Shown here in pieces: positions 9,453-18,221 of a stretch of DNA of 35,575 nt. Below the pieces are notes generated by a model, which was given only the letters and a program-made list of their open reading frames with translations, was not told the DNA's origin and made no database searches. A program made the position numbers and the translations under genes. The DNA comes from an uncultured Allofournierella sp. (GTDB taxonomy: Bacteria > Bacillota > Clostridia > Oscillospirales > Ruminococcaceae), in the NCBI GenBank assembly GCA_944382705.1, contig CALWNE010000059.1, positions 1 to 35,575 of the forward strand. Reading direction: 5' to 3'. The first letter of the stretch is position 1. Each line of letters begins with the position of its first letter.

Positions 9453-11060
9453 TCATTGAATTTTAAGCATCTCCAAATCATCTCTAAACAAAGGTTTACT
9501 ATAGTAGTACCCCTGAACGCAAACTCGCTCGTTGTTAAATTCTTTAATGGTGTTGACCTCACTTTCCAGTTCAACGCCCTCCAGCACTACATCTTTGCCA
9601 CGCAGGCGTGCAATCTGGCTGATAAATTTGACCACTTCCTTTTTGAGCGAGTCCTTGTCAATGTCTGTAACCAAGCTTCGATCTACCTTGACCACATCAA
9701 TATCCAGCTTTAAAAGCAAGTCAAAATTGGAATACTCGGTGCCAAAATCATCAATTGCAATTTTGAATCCGGCCTCCTTCAATTCCTGCAAGTTCTGTTT
9801 TGCATTGGCCAAATCTTCCATTTTAATCCGTTCGATAATTTCCAAGCAAATCTTATTTGGTCCCAGATTTGATTGCTTCAAAAGCTCGCATGCTTTTCGA
9901 GTAAAACTTTTGCTTTCAATCTCATTTAAGGACATATTAATGGATAAATAAAACTTCTGATTTTCCATGAAAGAATAGGATTTAATGGTATCGTAATCTT
10001 GAATTACCTTTTTTAAAATCCACAAGGAGACTTCCCGCAGCATACCATTTTTTTCGATGTCAGGAATAAACTGAGCCGGCGGAATCATTTTTTTGTCACT
10101 CTTTAGCCGAAGCAGTGCTTCATAGCCTGTAACGCATTTCTTCAATGGGTTGTAGATTGGCTGATATTGCAGCAGATAATACCCTTGCTGCATATTTTTC
10201 TTAATTTGCTTTTTGATTTTTCTGCGGCGCAGTGTAGGAATCGAAAACCCGATTCCTGCAATCAGCAGGCAGATTGCGATAACGGCCACCAGACGATTAA
10301 ACTCGTTGGATTCCTTTTCATCAAAATATCGACTGTGTAACTGCTGAATCGGGTCAGGCGTTTTTGAGTGCAGCGCTACAATCGCATTGTCTAATTGTTC
10401 CAAGATTTCCCGGCTCTTCTGATTGCCGGCAATGTATACCTGGTCACCTGTAAACTCATAGATTTTAAGCTTTGGATCGTTGTTCGATGAAATGGAGTGG
10501 GGAATTACATCTATTTCCCCTTTATCAAACAGGTCCTGCAATTGCTGCCAGTCTCTTTCTTCTACCAGCTCAACAGAAACGCCTAAAGCGTTGAAATAGT
10601 TCTCCAGAAACTCTGCACCTGTGCTGCCTGGAACGACACCTGCTTTAACATTAGAAGCTGTTTTAATGCCAGCCAAATCACCAATGTTTGAATACAAAGC
10701 AAAGCGTTCTGTTTCTATGCTTTGTTCGCTGTACAGCATCCGGTCCAGGCGGTCTGCTGTAATGGAAATCCCAAAAGCAATATCCACGGTGCCGTCCGCC
10801 AGCCAGTCCAGCGTATCTTCAAAGCTTCCCACTTTGTAAGTATGCGTAAAATCGCACTTAGTCTCCAGTAGGTTCAGCAATTCATCATAAAACCCACTTA
10901 CATTGCCCTTCTCATCCAGTTCGTAGTATGGGGTACACTCATATACACCAACTATAACCTGAGAGTCTTCTGCGTAAGCAAGAGGAAACCAGGAGATTAT
11001 CGTTGCTGCTATCAATATAAAAAGAACCCAAAAAATTCTGTGTGCTTGCTTCATTTTCAT
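9453..11060 (-). CDS. Membrane sensor: SBP_bac_3 (amino-acid-binding) domain fused to EAL phosphodiesterase
   Basis: Probable c-di-GMP phosphodiesterase controlled by an extracellular small-molecule sensor. 535 residues. Signal-anchor (~8-30), then a type-3 solute-binding domain (~33-240; VIVGVYECTPYYELDEKGNVSGFYDELL). A transmembrane helix (~248-272, VAVIAICLLIAGIGFSIP) and a cytoplasmic EAL domain (~310-530) follow. There is no GGDEF domain. All catalytic positions that can be read are present: YEALLRL, SINMS, CLEIIE, AIDDFGTEYSN, VVKVDRS, LEGVE, QGYYYSKP. It should therefore degrade c-di-GMP. Two ATG codons (11060 and 11054) share the same AAAGG site; the first is kept, the second is possible. 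The ligand is unknown; the fold suggests a polar amino acid or similar solute. Own promoter (11144-11172) and terminator. Confidence 0.88.
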   Translation of the reverse strand: MKMKQAHRIFWVLFILIAATIISWFPLAYAEDSQVIVGVYECTPYYELDEKGNVSGFYDELLNLLETKCDFTHTYKVGSFEDTLDWLADGTVDIAFGISITADRLDRMLYSEQSIETERFALYSNIGDLAGIKTASNVKAGVVPGSTGAEFLENYFNALGVSVELVEERDWQQLQDLFDKGEIDVIPHSISSNNDPKLKIYEFTGDQVYIAGNQKSREILEQLDNAIVALHSKTPDPIQQLHSRYFDEKESNEFNRLVAVIAICLLIAGIGFSIPTLRRRKIKKQIKKNMQQGYYLLQYQPIYNPLKKCVTGYEALLRLKSDKKMIPPAQFIPDIEKNGMLREVSLWILKKVIQDYDTIKSYSFMENQKFYLSINMSLNEIESKSFTRKACELLKQSNLGPNKICLEIIERIKMEDLANAKQNLQELKEAGFKIAIDDFGTEYSNFDLLLKLDIDVVKVDRSLVTDIDKDSLKKEVVKFISQIARLRGKDVVLEGVELESEVNTIKEFNNERVCVQGYYYSKPLFRDDLEMLKIQ

Positions 11061-11143
11061 ATACCTTTCGCTATGTGAGCCGTATCCGCATTCATCGGAT
11101 TTGCATTCTATGAAATATAAAATGCATCTTAAGGCTGGTCTTC

Positions 11144-11172
11144 ATTATATCATGAAACAGAAAGCAAGACAA
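11144..11172 (-). promoter_or_regulatory. Promoter of the SBP-EAL gene
   Basis: On the minus strand: TTGTCT (11167-11172), 17 bases, TATAAT (11144-11149). The leader is about 75 bases. Confidence 0.72.
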
Positions 11173-11196
11173 CAATAACGACGCAAGTTCCCTTTT

Positions 11197-11210
11197 GCAT
11201 CATATGATGC
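11197..11210. promoter_or_regulatory. Perfect 14-base palindrome, possible operator
   Basis: GCATCATATGATGC lies about 25 bases upstream of the -35 box of the SBP-EAL promoter and downstream of the glycosyltransferase stop. Its size and place suit a dimeric regulator. It could also be chance, or part of the 3' end of the glycosyltransferase message. Confidence 0.3.
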
Positions 11211-11252
11211 CGCTCTAAAATTTAAGCTGCATTCGTATTTGGAATTACAGCT

Positions 11253-12281
11253 TTAGTTCACACAAAAATCTTTTGATTTCGAGGATATAAATCCTTCTTT
11301 TTGATAAATCTCTTGAATCTGCATTCCTACCACACGCAGACTTCTGGCTTCAGCCGTTTCCAGTGCTTTCTTTTGCAGGCTAGGACAGTCTCCTTGCAAA
11401 ATGAGCTTGGTTCTTTGAATAAAGCCTTCCAAATCTCGCTCTTTCCATACCTGTACACCGTGTTGAAGCCAGTTGTTATAAACCGGTATATCCCTTAAAA
11501 GCACCGCACAACCTGTAGCCAGCGCTTCCAGCACCACAATACCTTCTGTTTCTTCATGGCTTAGAAATGCAAACAAATCCGCTCCGCAATAGGCATCTCG
11601 CAGCTCTTGCTGCTGAATATAGCCGCAAAAGGTTAGATTCTCTGGTGCAGATGCAATGGCGCGCTGTATTTCTTGCGGAACCAACCCCTCGGGCGTATAT
11701 CCAAACCACAAAAACTTTACCTGTGGAAGCCTCCGGGCCATCTCAATATAGTCTAAAATTCCTTTTCGATAGATTGTATGCCCCACCGAAATTACAACCT
11801 TTTCATCATTGCGAATTCCGTATCGAGTACGAAATTCTTGGCGGCGATGTTGGCTTGGCGCAAAAAATTCTGTATCAATTCCATTGGATACGCTATAAAT
11901 GGGTGTTTTAATTCCATAACTTTGCAGCAAGGCTTTGGAATACTCGGTGGGGGTAAAAATCACATCCCCCTGGCGGTAACAAAAGGTAATCCATTTTTTA
12001 AAGAGCGGCGCCGCCTGGTTAGAGCCTTTAAACGAACCCTTGAAATCTTCCATCGTGGAGTGTGCGTAGTATACTACCTTCTTTTTTTGAAGATGCGCTT
12101 TGAACGCTGCGGCTGCTGAATCCGGAAAAATCGTATTAATATGCACAATTTCAGCTTGTTCCATATGGTCTGCTAGTTGAACGCCAGCCTGTTGCAGAGC
12201 TTTTCTTTGATGGATGAGTGCCTGTCCTATGCCGCTGGATTTTACTAAATCAAATCCGCCATTATACAAATAAACCTGCAT
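11253..12281 (-). CDS. GT4 glycosyltransferase, probable second-sugar glycolipid synthase (BgsA-like)
   Basis: 342-residue family-4 glycosyltransferase. It most resembles the Firmicutes enzymes that add a second hexose to monoglucosyl-diacylglycerol: the start YLYNGGFDLVKSSGIGQALIHQ has the SGIGRAIKHQ-like pattern of BgsA-type proteins. The Rossmann C-domain starts ~150 (KVVISVGHTIYRKGILDYIEMA). The nucleotide-sugar motif E-x7-E is in EETEGIVVLEALATG. No membrane segment, so a peripheral cytoplasmic enzyme on the inner leaflet is likely. ATG at 12281 has GAGG eight bases upstream. Third gene of the operon, 22 bases after the VTT protein. Which sugar is added cannot be told. Confidence 0.75.
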   Translation of the reverse strand: MQVYLYNGGFDLVKSSGIGQALIHQRKALQQAGVQLADHMEQAEIVHINTIFPDSAAAAFKAHLQKKKVVYYAHSTMEDFKGSFKGSNQAAPLFKKWITFCYRQGDVIFTPTEYSKALLQSYGIKTPIYSVSNGIDTEFFAPSQHRRQEFRTRYGIRNDEKVVISVGHTIYRKGILDYIEMARRLPQVKFLWFGYTPEGLVPQEIQRAIASAPENLTFCGYIQQQELRDAYCGADLFAFLSHEETEGIVVLEALATGCAVLLRDIPVYNNWLQHGVQVWKERDLEGFIQRTKLILQGDCPSLQKKALETAEARSLRVVGMQIQEIYQKEGFISSKSKDFCVN

Positions 12282-12303
12282 ATCAGTTTCCTCGCTTCCT
12301 AGA

Positions 12304-12903
12304 TTAACTCAGCCATTGCAGAAGCTGACCCCAGCCTGTGTATAAGATAAAACTGTACAGAGCAATGGAGCAAGGCTTGCAGAGCCAGATGATTAAATTA
12401 AAGGTTTTCCACTGCATTTCTGTTGTTCCGGCTAAATAACACAAGAAGTCATCGGGTGCCACCGGAAAGAAAATCGCCAAGGCGAAAAAAGTAGCAAACC
12501 GGCCTTTCTCGCTGGTCCACCGATTGTATTTTTCGATCAAGGAATTGGCAAACATGGTGCGCAAAATAGGCTTTCCATAATATTTTGCAATACCAAAGGC
12601 TGCCATGGACCCCAAACAGCAACCTGCATAGTTGTAGGCAAATCCCCATATTGGTCCGAATAACAGCACCCCTATTAAACAGCTTACACCGCCGGGCAGA
12701 ATAGGGATAACCACCTGTACAATTTGCACAAACACAAACAAAAGTGGAGCCCAAATACCCCATGCACTAATAAGCTGGGTCAATCGATCCTGCGATGTAA
12801 GCACTCCGGTGTGTATTCCCCAAATGCCAAATGCTATGCACATTCCCAAACAGGCTAGGGGCACAATGCGCATGGCCGGATTTATTATTTTTTCTATCTT
12901 CAT
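12304..12903 (-). CDS. TVP38/TMEM64 (VTT/DedA superfamily) membrane protein
   Basis: 199-residue polytopic membrane protein of the VTT superfamily, whose members are linked to lipid scrambling or transport across the membrane. The family core is clear: re-entrant segment PILPGGVSCLIGVLLFGPIWGF, NYAGCCLGSMAAFGIAKYYGKP, and later FPVAPDDFLCYLAGTTEM. About five hydrophobic segments. The start ATG overlaps the upstream glycosyltransferase stop (ATGA) and has AAGGTG five bases ahead, so translation is coupled. Its place between two glycolipid glycosyltransferases suggests a role in moving or supplying lipid substrate or product (inference). A specific substrate is not known. Confidence 0.85.
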   Translation of the reverse strand: MKIEKIINPAMRIVPLACLGMCIAFGIWGIHTGVLTSQDRLTQLISAWGIWAPLLFVFVQIVQVVIPILPGGVSCLIGVLLFGPIWGFAYNYAGCCLGSMAAFGIAKYYGKPILRTMFANSLIEKYNRWTSEKGRFATFFALAIFFPVAPDDFLCYLAGTTEMQWKTFNLIIWLCKPCSIALYSFILYTGWGQLLQWLS

Positions 12904-14069
12904 GCAATCACCTTTTTATAGCAGTGCAGCATAGCTTGCTGCTGCTTATACACCTGTTCCACGCTAGCGGCAAATGCTTCCACCGTAAAACGCTTGCTTT
13001 GCTGCTTCGCACAACTTCTGGCCCTTTGACGGAAATAGGGGTTTGCGCAGAACCATTCTACCCGCTTCACAAACTCATCCACAGTTTGGTATTGCCAGCC
13101 GTTCTCGCCATTTACAATAATATCGTTCAAGCAGCCGTCCCTTCGGCAAAGAAGCGGCAATCCCGCCAAAAGCGCCTCGGCATAGGTGAGTCCTTGCGCT
13201 TCGCTAACCGATGCACTGACAAACAAATCACCCAAAGCGTAATACTCCCCTACCTGCTCGGGGGGAACCATTCCTGCAAAAACCACCTGTTGTTCCACAT
13301 TGAGGGTACAGGCAAGCTGCTCCAACTCCTTGCGAGCAGGCCCGTCTCCCACCAGCAAAAGCGTAACGGGCCGACCTTTTAAGGGTACCATTGCCCGAAT
13401 GAGTTCCTGGCAATTTTTCTCATGTGCTAAACGCCCTAAATACAGCAAAACCGTATGGCCAGCTGAGATGCCCAACTGCTGACGCTGTTTTTGCCGTTCT
13501 TCCTCGTGCAGCGGCTGCAAGCGTCCTGCATCAATGCCGGTGGGTACCACATAAATACTATTATTCAAGTCGTAGCCACGCAAAATTTCTGCCACCTTCG
13601 CTGTTGGTGCAATAACCGCTTGTGCCCGGCCAGCGGTCCAACGGGAAAATTCCCGAGCAATCCTTTGCCCTATCATACGATTTGGGGCAAAATAATGTGT
13701 ATAATCCTGATATACCGTGTGGTAGGTATGAATTAGTGGAATATTTAGTTTCCGGGCAATTTCATGAGCCAAAAAGTAGGTGCTGAACTCACAGTTGGAA
13801 TGCACCACATCAGGCCCCCATTCCAGCAATTCCTGTACTTCCTTACGAGCTAAAGCCACCCTAAGACGCGCACACGGGTAAATCATCCCCACATCAACAG
13901 AGCCAATATAAACCACATCTTGGCAGGTATACGAGCGAGCCCTGAAGGACAGTGTAAGAATTTTCACATCATGACCTCTGGCCTGTAATCCCTTTTTTAG
14001 ATTCATAATCGAGGTGACTACTCCATTTACTGCAGGCAGATACCAATCTGATGTCAATAAAATTTTCAT
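12900..14069 (-). CDS. GT4 glycosyltransferase, probable 1,2-diacylglycerol 3-glucosyltransferase
   Basis: 389 residues. Probably makes monoglucosyl-diacylglycerol from UDP-glucose and diacylglycerol, the first step to diglycosyl glycolipids and the anchor of lipoteichoic-type polymers. The N-domain matches this family closely: SDWYLPAVNGVVTSIMNLKKGLQARGHDV, HSNCEFSTYFLA, and IPLIHTYHTVYQDYTHYF. The C-domain has YLGRLAHEKNCQELI and the E-x7-E motif in SEAQGLTYAEALLAGLPLL. The frame is open further upstream, but ATG 14069 gives the conserved MKILLTSDWYLP start and has GAAGGGAG ten bases ahead. First gene of a three-gene operon. No convincing promoter was found in 14070-14254. Confidence 0.84.
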   Translation of the reverse strand: MKILLTSDWYLPAVNGVVTSIMNLKKGLQARGHDVKILTLSFRARSYTCQDVVYIGSVDVGMIYPCARLRVALARKEVQELLEWGPDVVHSNCEFSTYFLAHEIARKLNIPLIHTYHTVYQDYTHYFAPNRMIGQRIAREFSRWTAGRAQAVIAPTAKVAEILRGYDLNNSIYVVPTGIDAGRLQPLHEEERQKQRQQLGISAGHTVLLYLGRLAHEKNCQELIRAMVPLKGRPVTLLLVGDGPARKELEQLACTLNVEQQVVFAGMVPPEQVGEYYALGDLFVSASVSEAQGLTYAEALLAGLPLLCRRDGCLNDIIVNGENGWQYQTVDEFVKRVEWFCANPYFRQRARSCAKQQSKRFTVEAFAASVEQVYKQQQAMLHCYKKVIA

Positions 14070-14254
14070 GGCGAATTCGCTCCCTTCTTGCAGAACCTTT
14101 CTTGAGATAACAAAACACTCTTCGTAATAATGTTGGTTAATGTGTTTGTTGCCGGGCACTTCCTTGTACACTCAGAATAAACACTTCTGTTCTCATAACG
14201 AACCCACCAGTGTACTTTCTTCAAATAAAATCCAATTAATGTTTCTTATTAAAA

Positions 14255-14295
14255 CTAAAAGCCAAGGACGGCATAGAACCATCCTTGGCTTTTAG
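14255..14295. terminator. Intrinsic terminator of the GGDEF-EAL gene
   Basis: Perfect 14-bp stem (14255-14268 with 14282-14295) around a 13-base loop. The minus-strand side runs into TTTTAGTTTTAA. It separates the GGDEF-EAL gene from the glycolipid operon. Confidence 0.9.
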
Positions 14296-14304
14296 TTAAA
14301 GCAA

Positions 14305-16527
14305 TTAGTTTTTACAAAAAACGGACTGTTGACTCATTTTGATAAATGCCGAGCTCTCCATCGGCTTGCCCAGGTAGAACCCTTGAAGAATATCGCAGTG
14401 GTGTTTCTTCAAAAATTCATACTGCTCCTTTGTTTCCACGCCCTCTGCCACAATCTTCATTCCAAGACTTTTGGCTAACTCTATAATGCACAAAACAATT
14501 TTATCTCCCTTAACGGTTCTCAGCTCATCCAAAAAGGACTTGTCCAGTTTCAGTATATCAAACTGAGAATGCTTAAGGGCTGTAAGGGATGAGTATCCCA
14601 CCCCAAAGTCATCCAATGCTACTGCAAATCCAAGCTGGTGCATTAGTTGAATGGCTTCCAGCAGCTCTGTGTGATTATCTGCCAGAGCGCTTTCTGTAAT
14701 TTCCAACTTAATTAAACTGCTGGAAACTTGGTATTGGTCTAAAATATCTTTCAGCTGATAAATAGAATTTCGATTATTCAGGTAAGCCCTGGATAAATTA
14801 ACCGAAATAGGAAGGCATGGCAACCCTTTATTGTTCCAATCGTGAAGTTGGCGACAGACATCCTCGAAAATCATCAAATCCAATTTCTGAATCAATCCAT
14901 TTTTTTCGCAAAATTCCACAAAATAAAATGGTGTCAGTACTCGACCATCCTCTTTATGCCAGCGAGCCAAAGCTTCCGCACCTTCCAGGTCACCAGTAGC
15001 TGCATTGTACTGCGGCTGAAACCAAGCTTTGAACTCCTTGCGCTCAAACCCTTCGGTAATAGCCTCTAAAAGCCACTGCTGTTCCATCTGGCCATCTCGC
15101 ATTTGCTTGTTATAATGGCTAAAGAGCCGCCCTTCACACTTTTTGGCTTCCTTCTGAGCGATATTCGCACAACTTACTGCTTTCGCAAAGGTATCGTTTT
15201 GGCAATCAATTTCATAAATGCCCACTGTAAAATCAATGCGAATTTCATTGTCTTTGTAGCGCAGCTGCTTAATTTTTGTATAAATAGATTCCATGCGCAG
15301 CTGCAAATCTTCTGTATCCCGGCAACTAAGCAGCACTGCAAATTCATCGCCATGCATATGTACCGCTAATTCACCAGCCCGATTGGATTCTGCTTGTAAA
15401 ATGGAGCCTATCTGCTGCAGCAGGTAATCACCCACTGTTTCACCATAGATTTCGTTAATAAACTTAAAGCGGCGAACATCGCCTACCACCAGAACACTGA
15501 ATGTCTCTTTATGCTTTTGGCAAAGCTGCTGAAAATTTTCTTCTATGTACTCTGCATTATATAGGCCAGTCACCTTGTCTATATAAGCAATTTTCTGCAG
15601 CTTGCGCTCAGTTTCATTGGAAATTCTTATTAGAATCAATAAAACAGCAACGGACACAGCAGTGAGCAGAACCATAATCATCTGCGTTATATTCTTTATA
15701 GGAGCGGCTTGTTGCTCCAAAAAGGATGAGGGTACGCCTGTTACAATCCACCAATCGTTATAAGGTACCGGTGCGATGTTTACATATCTATAACCATCCC
15801 GGTAAATATAGAGACTGATACTCTCACCCTTCGCCATGGCCTCAGCCATATCCATCATTACCTGCTTATTTTCGGGTGTTTTCGCAAGCAAATCAAACAT
15901 ATTTTCAACAGGAGCACCGGCTTCGGCATCTGATCTAAAAATATTTCCTTGAGAATCTGCCAAAAAAACATAGCCTGCTTCCTCAAACAAAGGAACATCA
16001 AATATCTCAAAGAATCTATCAGACTCATCTATCCCAAACAAAACTCCCTTTACCTGGCTCTGGGAATCATAAAGCGGAACTACAAACACATTCACATCTG
16101 CACCGTCTCTCATATCTTCGAAGGTACTTGTAATGTACTCCTCTCCCTGCATTCCCTTCTGGAAGTAATCTCGTTCAGACACATTGTAGACTGTATCTGT
16201 ACTCATGTAAGCAGTTCCATTGGGTAACGCTAAGCCGATTTCCCGAAACCCGAGTACTTCACTCACTCCCGCTAACTCTTTGGCCACATTATGGTAATCC
16301 TGCATCCCCTCTACCTGACGAGCCAAATTGTTCAACGCTTGGATACGCATATGCAACTCTGTGCATACTCTGGCAACACTTTGGTTGGAAAGGTCAGAAA
16401 GCGTGTTGAGGAGCTGCTGCTCCATCTTATTATTGATGTATCTGCTCAACGCCACCAACAGCACAGCTACAACAAAAACATACCCTACAATAAACAGCAG
16501 TGTTTTGCGCTGGTTTTTCTTCTGCAA
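14305..16527 (-). CDS. Cache-GGDEF-EAL membrane protein (c-di-GMP turnover)
   Basis: 740 residues. TM helix ~10-30, extracellular Cache-type sensor ~35-275 (TSTFEDMRDGADVNVFVVPLYD), TM helix ~277-302, GGDEF ~325-480, EAL ~495-735. The EAL part keeps AEALARW, SVNLS, LEITES, ALDDFGVGYSS, LKLDKSF, VAEGVE and LQGFYLGKP, so phosphodiesterase activity is expected. The GGDEF motif reads HGDEF near residue 392. The DID segment reads GDVRRF, and the usual RxxD inhibitory site reads RAGE. Cyclase activity is therefore uncertain; the domain may only bind GTP. Start is TTG at 16527 with AAAGGAG six bases away; no nearby ATG has such a site. Own promoter 16674-16702, with a ~140-base leader in which no known riboswitch was recognised. 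Confidence 0.9.
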   Translation of the reverse strand: MQKKNQRKTLLFIVGYVFVVAVLLVALSRYINNKMEQQLLNTLSDLSNQSVARVCTELHMRIQALNNLARQVEGMQDYHNVAKELAGVSEVLGFREIGLALPNGTAYMSTDTVYNVSERDYFQKGMQGEEYITSTFEDMRDGADVNVFVVPLYDSQSQVKGVLFGIDESDRFFEIFDVPLFEEAGYVFLADSQGNIFRSDAEAGAPVENMFDLLAKTPENKQVMMDMAEAMAKGESISLYIYRDGYRYVNIAPVPYNDWWIVTGVPSSFLEQQAAPIKNITQMIMVLLTAVSVAVLLILIRISNETERKLQKIAYIDKVTGLYNAEYIEENFQQLCQKHKETFSVLVVGDVRRFKFINEIYGETVGDYLLQQIGSILQAESNRAGELAVHMHGDEFAVLLSCRDTEDLQLRMESIYTKIKQLRYKDNEIRIDFTVGIYEIDCQNDTFAKAVSCANIAQKEAKKCEGRLFSHYNKQMRDGQMEQQWLLEAITEGFERKEFKAWFQPQYNAATGDLEGAEALARWHKEDGRVLTPFYFVEFCEKNGLIQKLDLMIFEDVCRQLHDWNNKGLPCLPISVNLSRAYLNNRNSIYQLKDILDQYQVSSSLIKLEITESALADNHTELLEAIQLMHQLGFAVALDDFGVGYSSLTALKHSQFDILKLDKSFLDELRTVKGDKIVLCIIELAKSLGMKIVAEGVETKEQYEFLKKHHCDILQGFYLGKPMESSAFIKMSQQSVFCKN

Positions 16528-16673
16528 AACAATCTCCTTTCATTTTTGAATCAAACATCACATAATATTTTAAAAAGCAGTCAATCTGCACATAGTGTAT
16601 GTCTCCAAACGCGAGAAACAACGGCTGTTCCATTGCCTGCAAAACATATCCTATCGTCATTGCGCTGTTGACT

Positions 16674-16702
16674 ATTATACGAAATCGCACTTATGAAATC
16701 AA
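16674..16702 (-). promoter_or_regulatory. Promoter of the Cache-GGDEF-EAL gene
   Basis: On the minus strand: TTGATT (16697-16702), 17 bases, TATAAT (16674-16679). The start codon is about 140 bases downstream. Confidence 0.75.
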
Positions 16703-16781
16703 TAGAGCTTGCTGTTTTCTTTTTTGCCTGGGTAAAGCACCAGCTACTGCTTCATCAAATTAAAATTACTTTTTGGGCAAG

Positions 16782-16810
16782 TTGCATCCAAAGCAGGAAG
16801 GCGATATAAT
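16782..16810 (+). promoter_or_regulatory. Promoter of the CLC antiporter gene
   Basis: TTGCAT (16782-16787), 17 bases, TATAAT (16805-16810). The -10 box contains the first two bases of an ATG at 16809 that would otherwise look like the gene's start. If this promoter is used, that ATG is not transcribed and the leader is ~95 bases. The leader has possible short pairings (for example GGGCTT with AAGCCC), but no known riboswitch was recognised. Confidence 0.7.
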
Positions 16811-16910
16811 GGACAGGGCTTCGTCCAATCTCATCGCACAGAGCGCAAAGCCCACATTGCTGCAATCTCACTTTGTGCTGCAGCTTAGCTTTGTTTTGGA
16901 TGGTGATATT

Positions 16911-18221
16911 ATGATTCCCTCTTTTGACACTCCGCATCTGTTGGTAAGACGCTTGAAGCTGTTTTTTATGATTATTTTTTGCAGCGTCTGCATGGGAATT
17001 GCAAGTACTTTCTTTTTATTTTCTCTAGACTGGGCGGCTAACCAGCGGCAAGAATACCCCTTTATAGTGGCATTGTTGCCCGCTGCTGGCTTTGCGACCG
17101 CTTTCTTTTACAGCCGTTTTGGGCAAAATTGCGGCAAAGGAAATAATCTGGTAATCGAAAGCGCCGTTGGTGATGCGCAAGTTCCGCTCCGTATGGGATT
17201 GATGAGCTTTTTATTTACCGTGTGTACTCATTTGTGCGGCGGTTCCGCCGGGCGAGAAGGTACTGCGGTGCAGATTTCAGGCTCTATCACCAATCAGGTA
17301 GGCCGGTGGTTCAATCTCACAGATAAAGACCGTCACCTTTTGATTTTATCTGGCATTAGTGCAGGATTCAGCTCCGTATTCGGCACCCCTCTTGCAGGCA
17401 CATTTTTCGGCATGGAAATGTGTTTTGTTGGCAGCCTCAGCTACGAAGCCTTCCTGCCCTGTGTTTTGGCTGCCTTCACAAGCAACCAAGTGGCTCTCTT
17501 TCTTGGCGCATCCCATGCAACACACTCCATCACTCAACTACCTCCCATCAACCTTGGCACAGCTCTGTTACTTGTTTTTTCGGCATGCTTGTTTGGATGG
17601 ATTGGTCGCCTGTTTGTCTGGTGTATGCATCAGGTAAAGCGCTGTTACAGCTATCTGCCCCAAAAATTATTGGCTGGGGCGGCAGCTGGTTTTGTTGTGC
17701 TTATCGCCTTGTGCATATTTGGCAGTGAATATGGCGGCCTGAGCACCTGGATGATTGATAAAAGCTTTGCCGGAAAGGCAAGCTGGATGGACCCTCTGGC
17801 TAAATTTATCGTTACTGTCCTTACTTTGGGAGGCGGCTTTCAGGGCGGAGAGGTTACCCCGCTATTCACCATTGGTTCCTCTGCCGGCGCTTTGATTGGT
17901 CAGCTCTTTAATCTACCTCCCAGTCTGTTTGCTGCACTGGGGATGGTTTGCGTATTCGGTTGTGCCGCAAACACTCCTGTTACCACTTTCATGTTGGGCA
18001 TCGAACTATTTGGTTCAGAGTACGCTCCTTACTTTTTGATTTGCGCTGTGATTAGTTATTTGATGTGCGGTCATTGTGGCATCTACCCTTCCCAGCGTAT
18101 TGTAACCCCAAAATCGGAACGCTGGCATAACCATATCGGGCTACAGCTGGGAGAGATTTCTTCCCATTCTGCTGTTAAACCCACGGATAACCCAAACGAT
18201 TCCTTAAATTTACATCAATAA
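16911..18221 (+). CDS. CLC-family antiporter, probable fluoride/proton (CLC-F) type
   Basis: 436-residue polytopic CLC protein of the plasma membrane. CLC-F members export fluoride in exchange for protons. The selectivity regions differ from chloride CLCs. GKGNNL (residues 75-80) stands where chloride transporters have GSGIP, and the gating glutamate motif is GREGT (E116) instead of GKEGP. Both are features reported for the CLC-F branch. Later blocks are GTPLAGTFFGMEMCFVG and GGGFQGGEVTPLFTIGSSAGA. The frame opens earlier (ATG 16809, AGGAAGG seven bases upstream, 470 residues). The later ATG 16911 is preferred because a near-consensus promoter overlaps the first ATG; GGATGG seven bases ahead can serve as ribosome site. 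Monocistronic. No crcB-type fluoride riboswitch was seen. Confidence 0.83.
   Translation: MIPSFDTPHLLVRRLKLFFMIIFCSVCMGIASTFFLFSLDWAANQRQEYPFIVALLPAAGFATAFFYSRFGQNCGKGNNLVIESAVGDAQVPLRMGLMSFLFTVCTHLCGGSAGREGTAVQISGSITNQVGRWFNLTDKDRHLLILSGISAGFSSVFGTPLAGTFFGMEMCFVGSLSYEAFLPCVLAAFTSNQVALFLGASHATHSITQLPPINLGTALLLVFSACLFGWIGRLFVWCMHQVKRCYSYLPQKLLAGAAAGFVVLIALCIFGSEYGGLSTWMIDKSFAGKASWMDPLAKFIVTVLTLGGGFQGGEVTPLFTIGSSAGALIGQLFNLPPSLFAALGMVCVFGCAANTPVTTFMLGIELFGSEYAPYFLICAVISYLMCGHCGIYPSQRIVTPKSERWHNHIGLQLGEISSHSAVKPTDNPNDSLNLHQ

Noticed and set aside
16528..16667. c-di-GMP riboswitch in the leader of the GGDEF-EAL gene
   Set aside because: The GEMM-type conserved blocks (GCAAACC, CGCAAAGCC) are absent.
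16811..16910. Fluoride (crcB) riboswitch before the CLC-F gene
   Set aside because: The conserved core (GATGG and the pseudoknot partners) could not be found; only generic short pairings are present.
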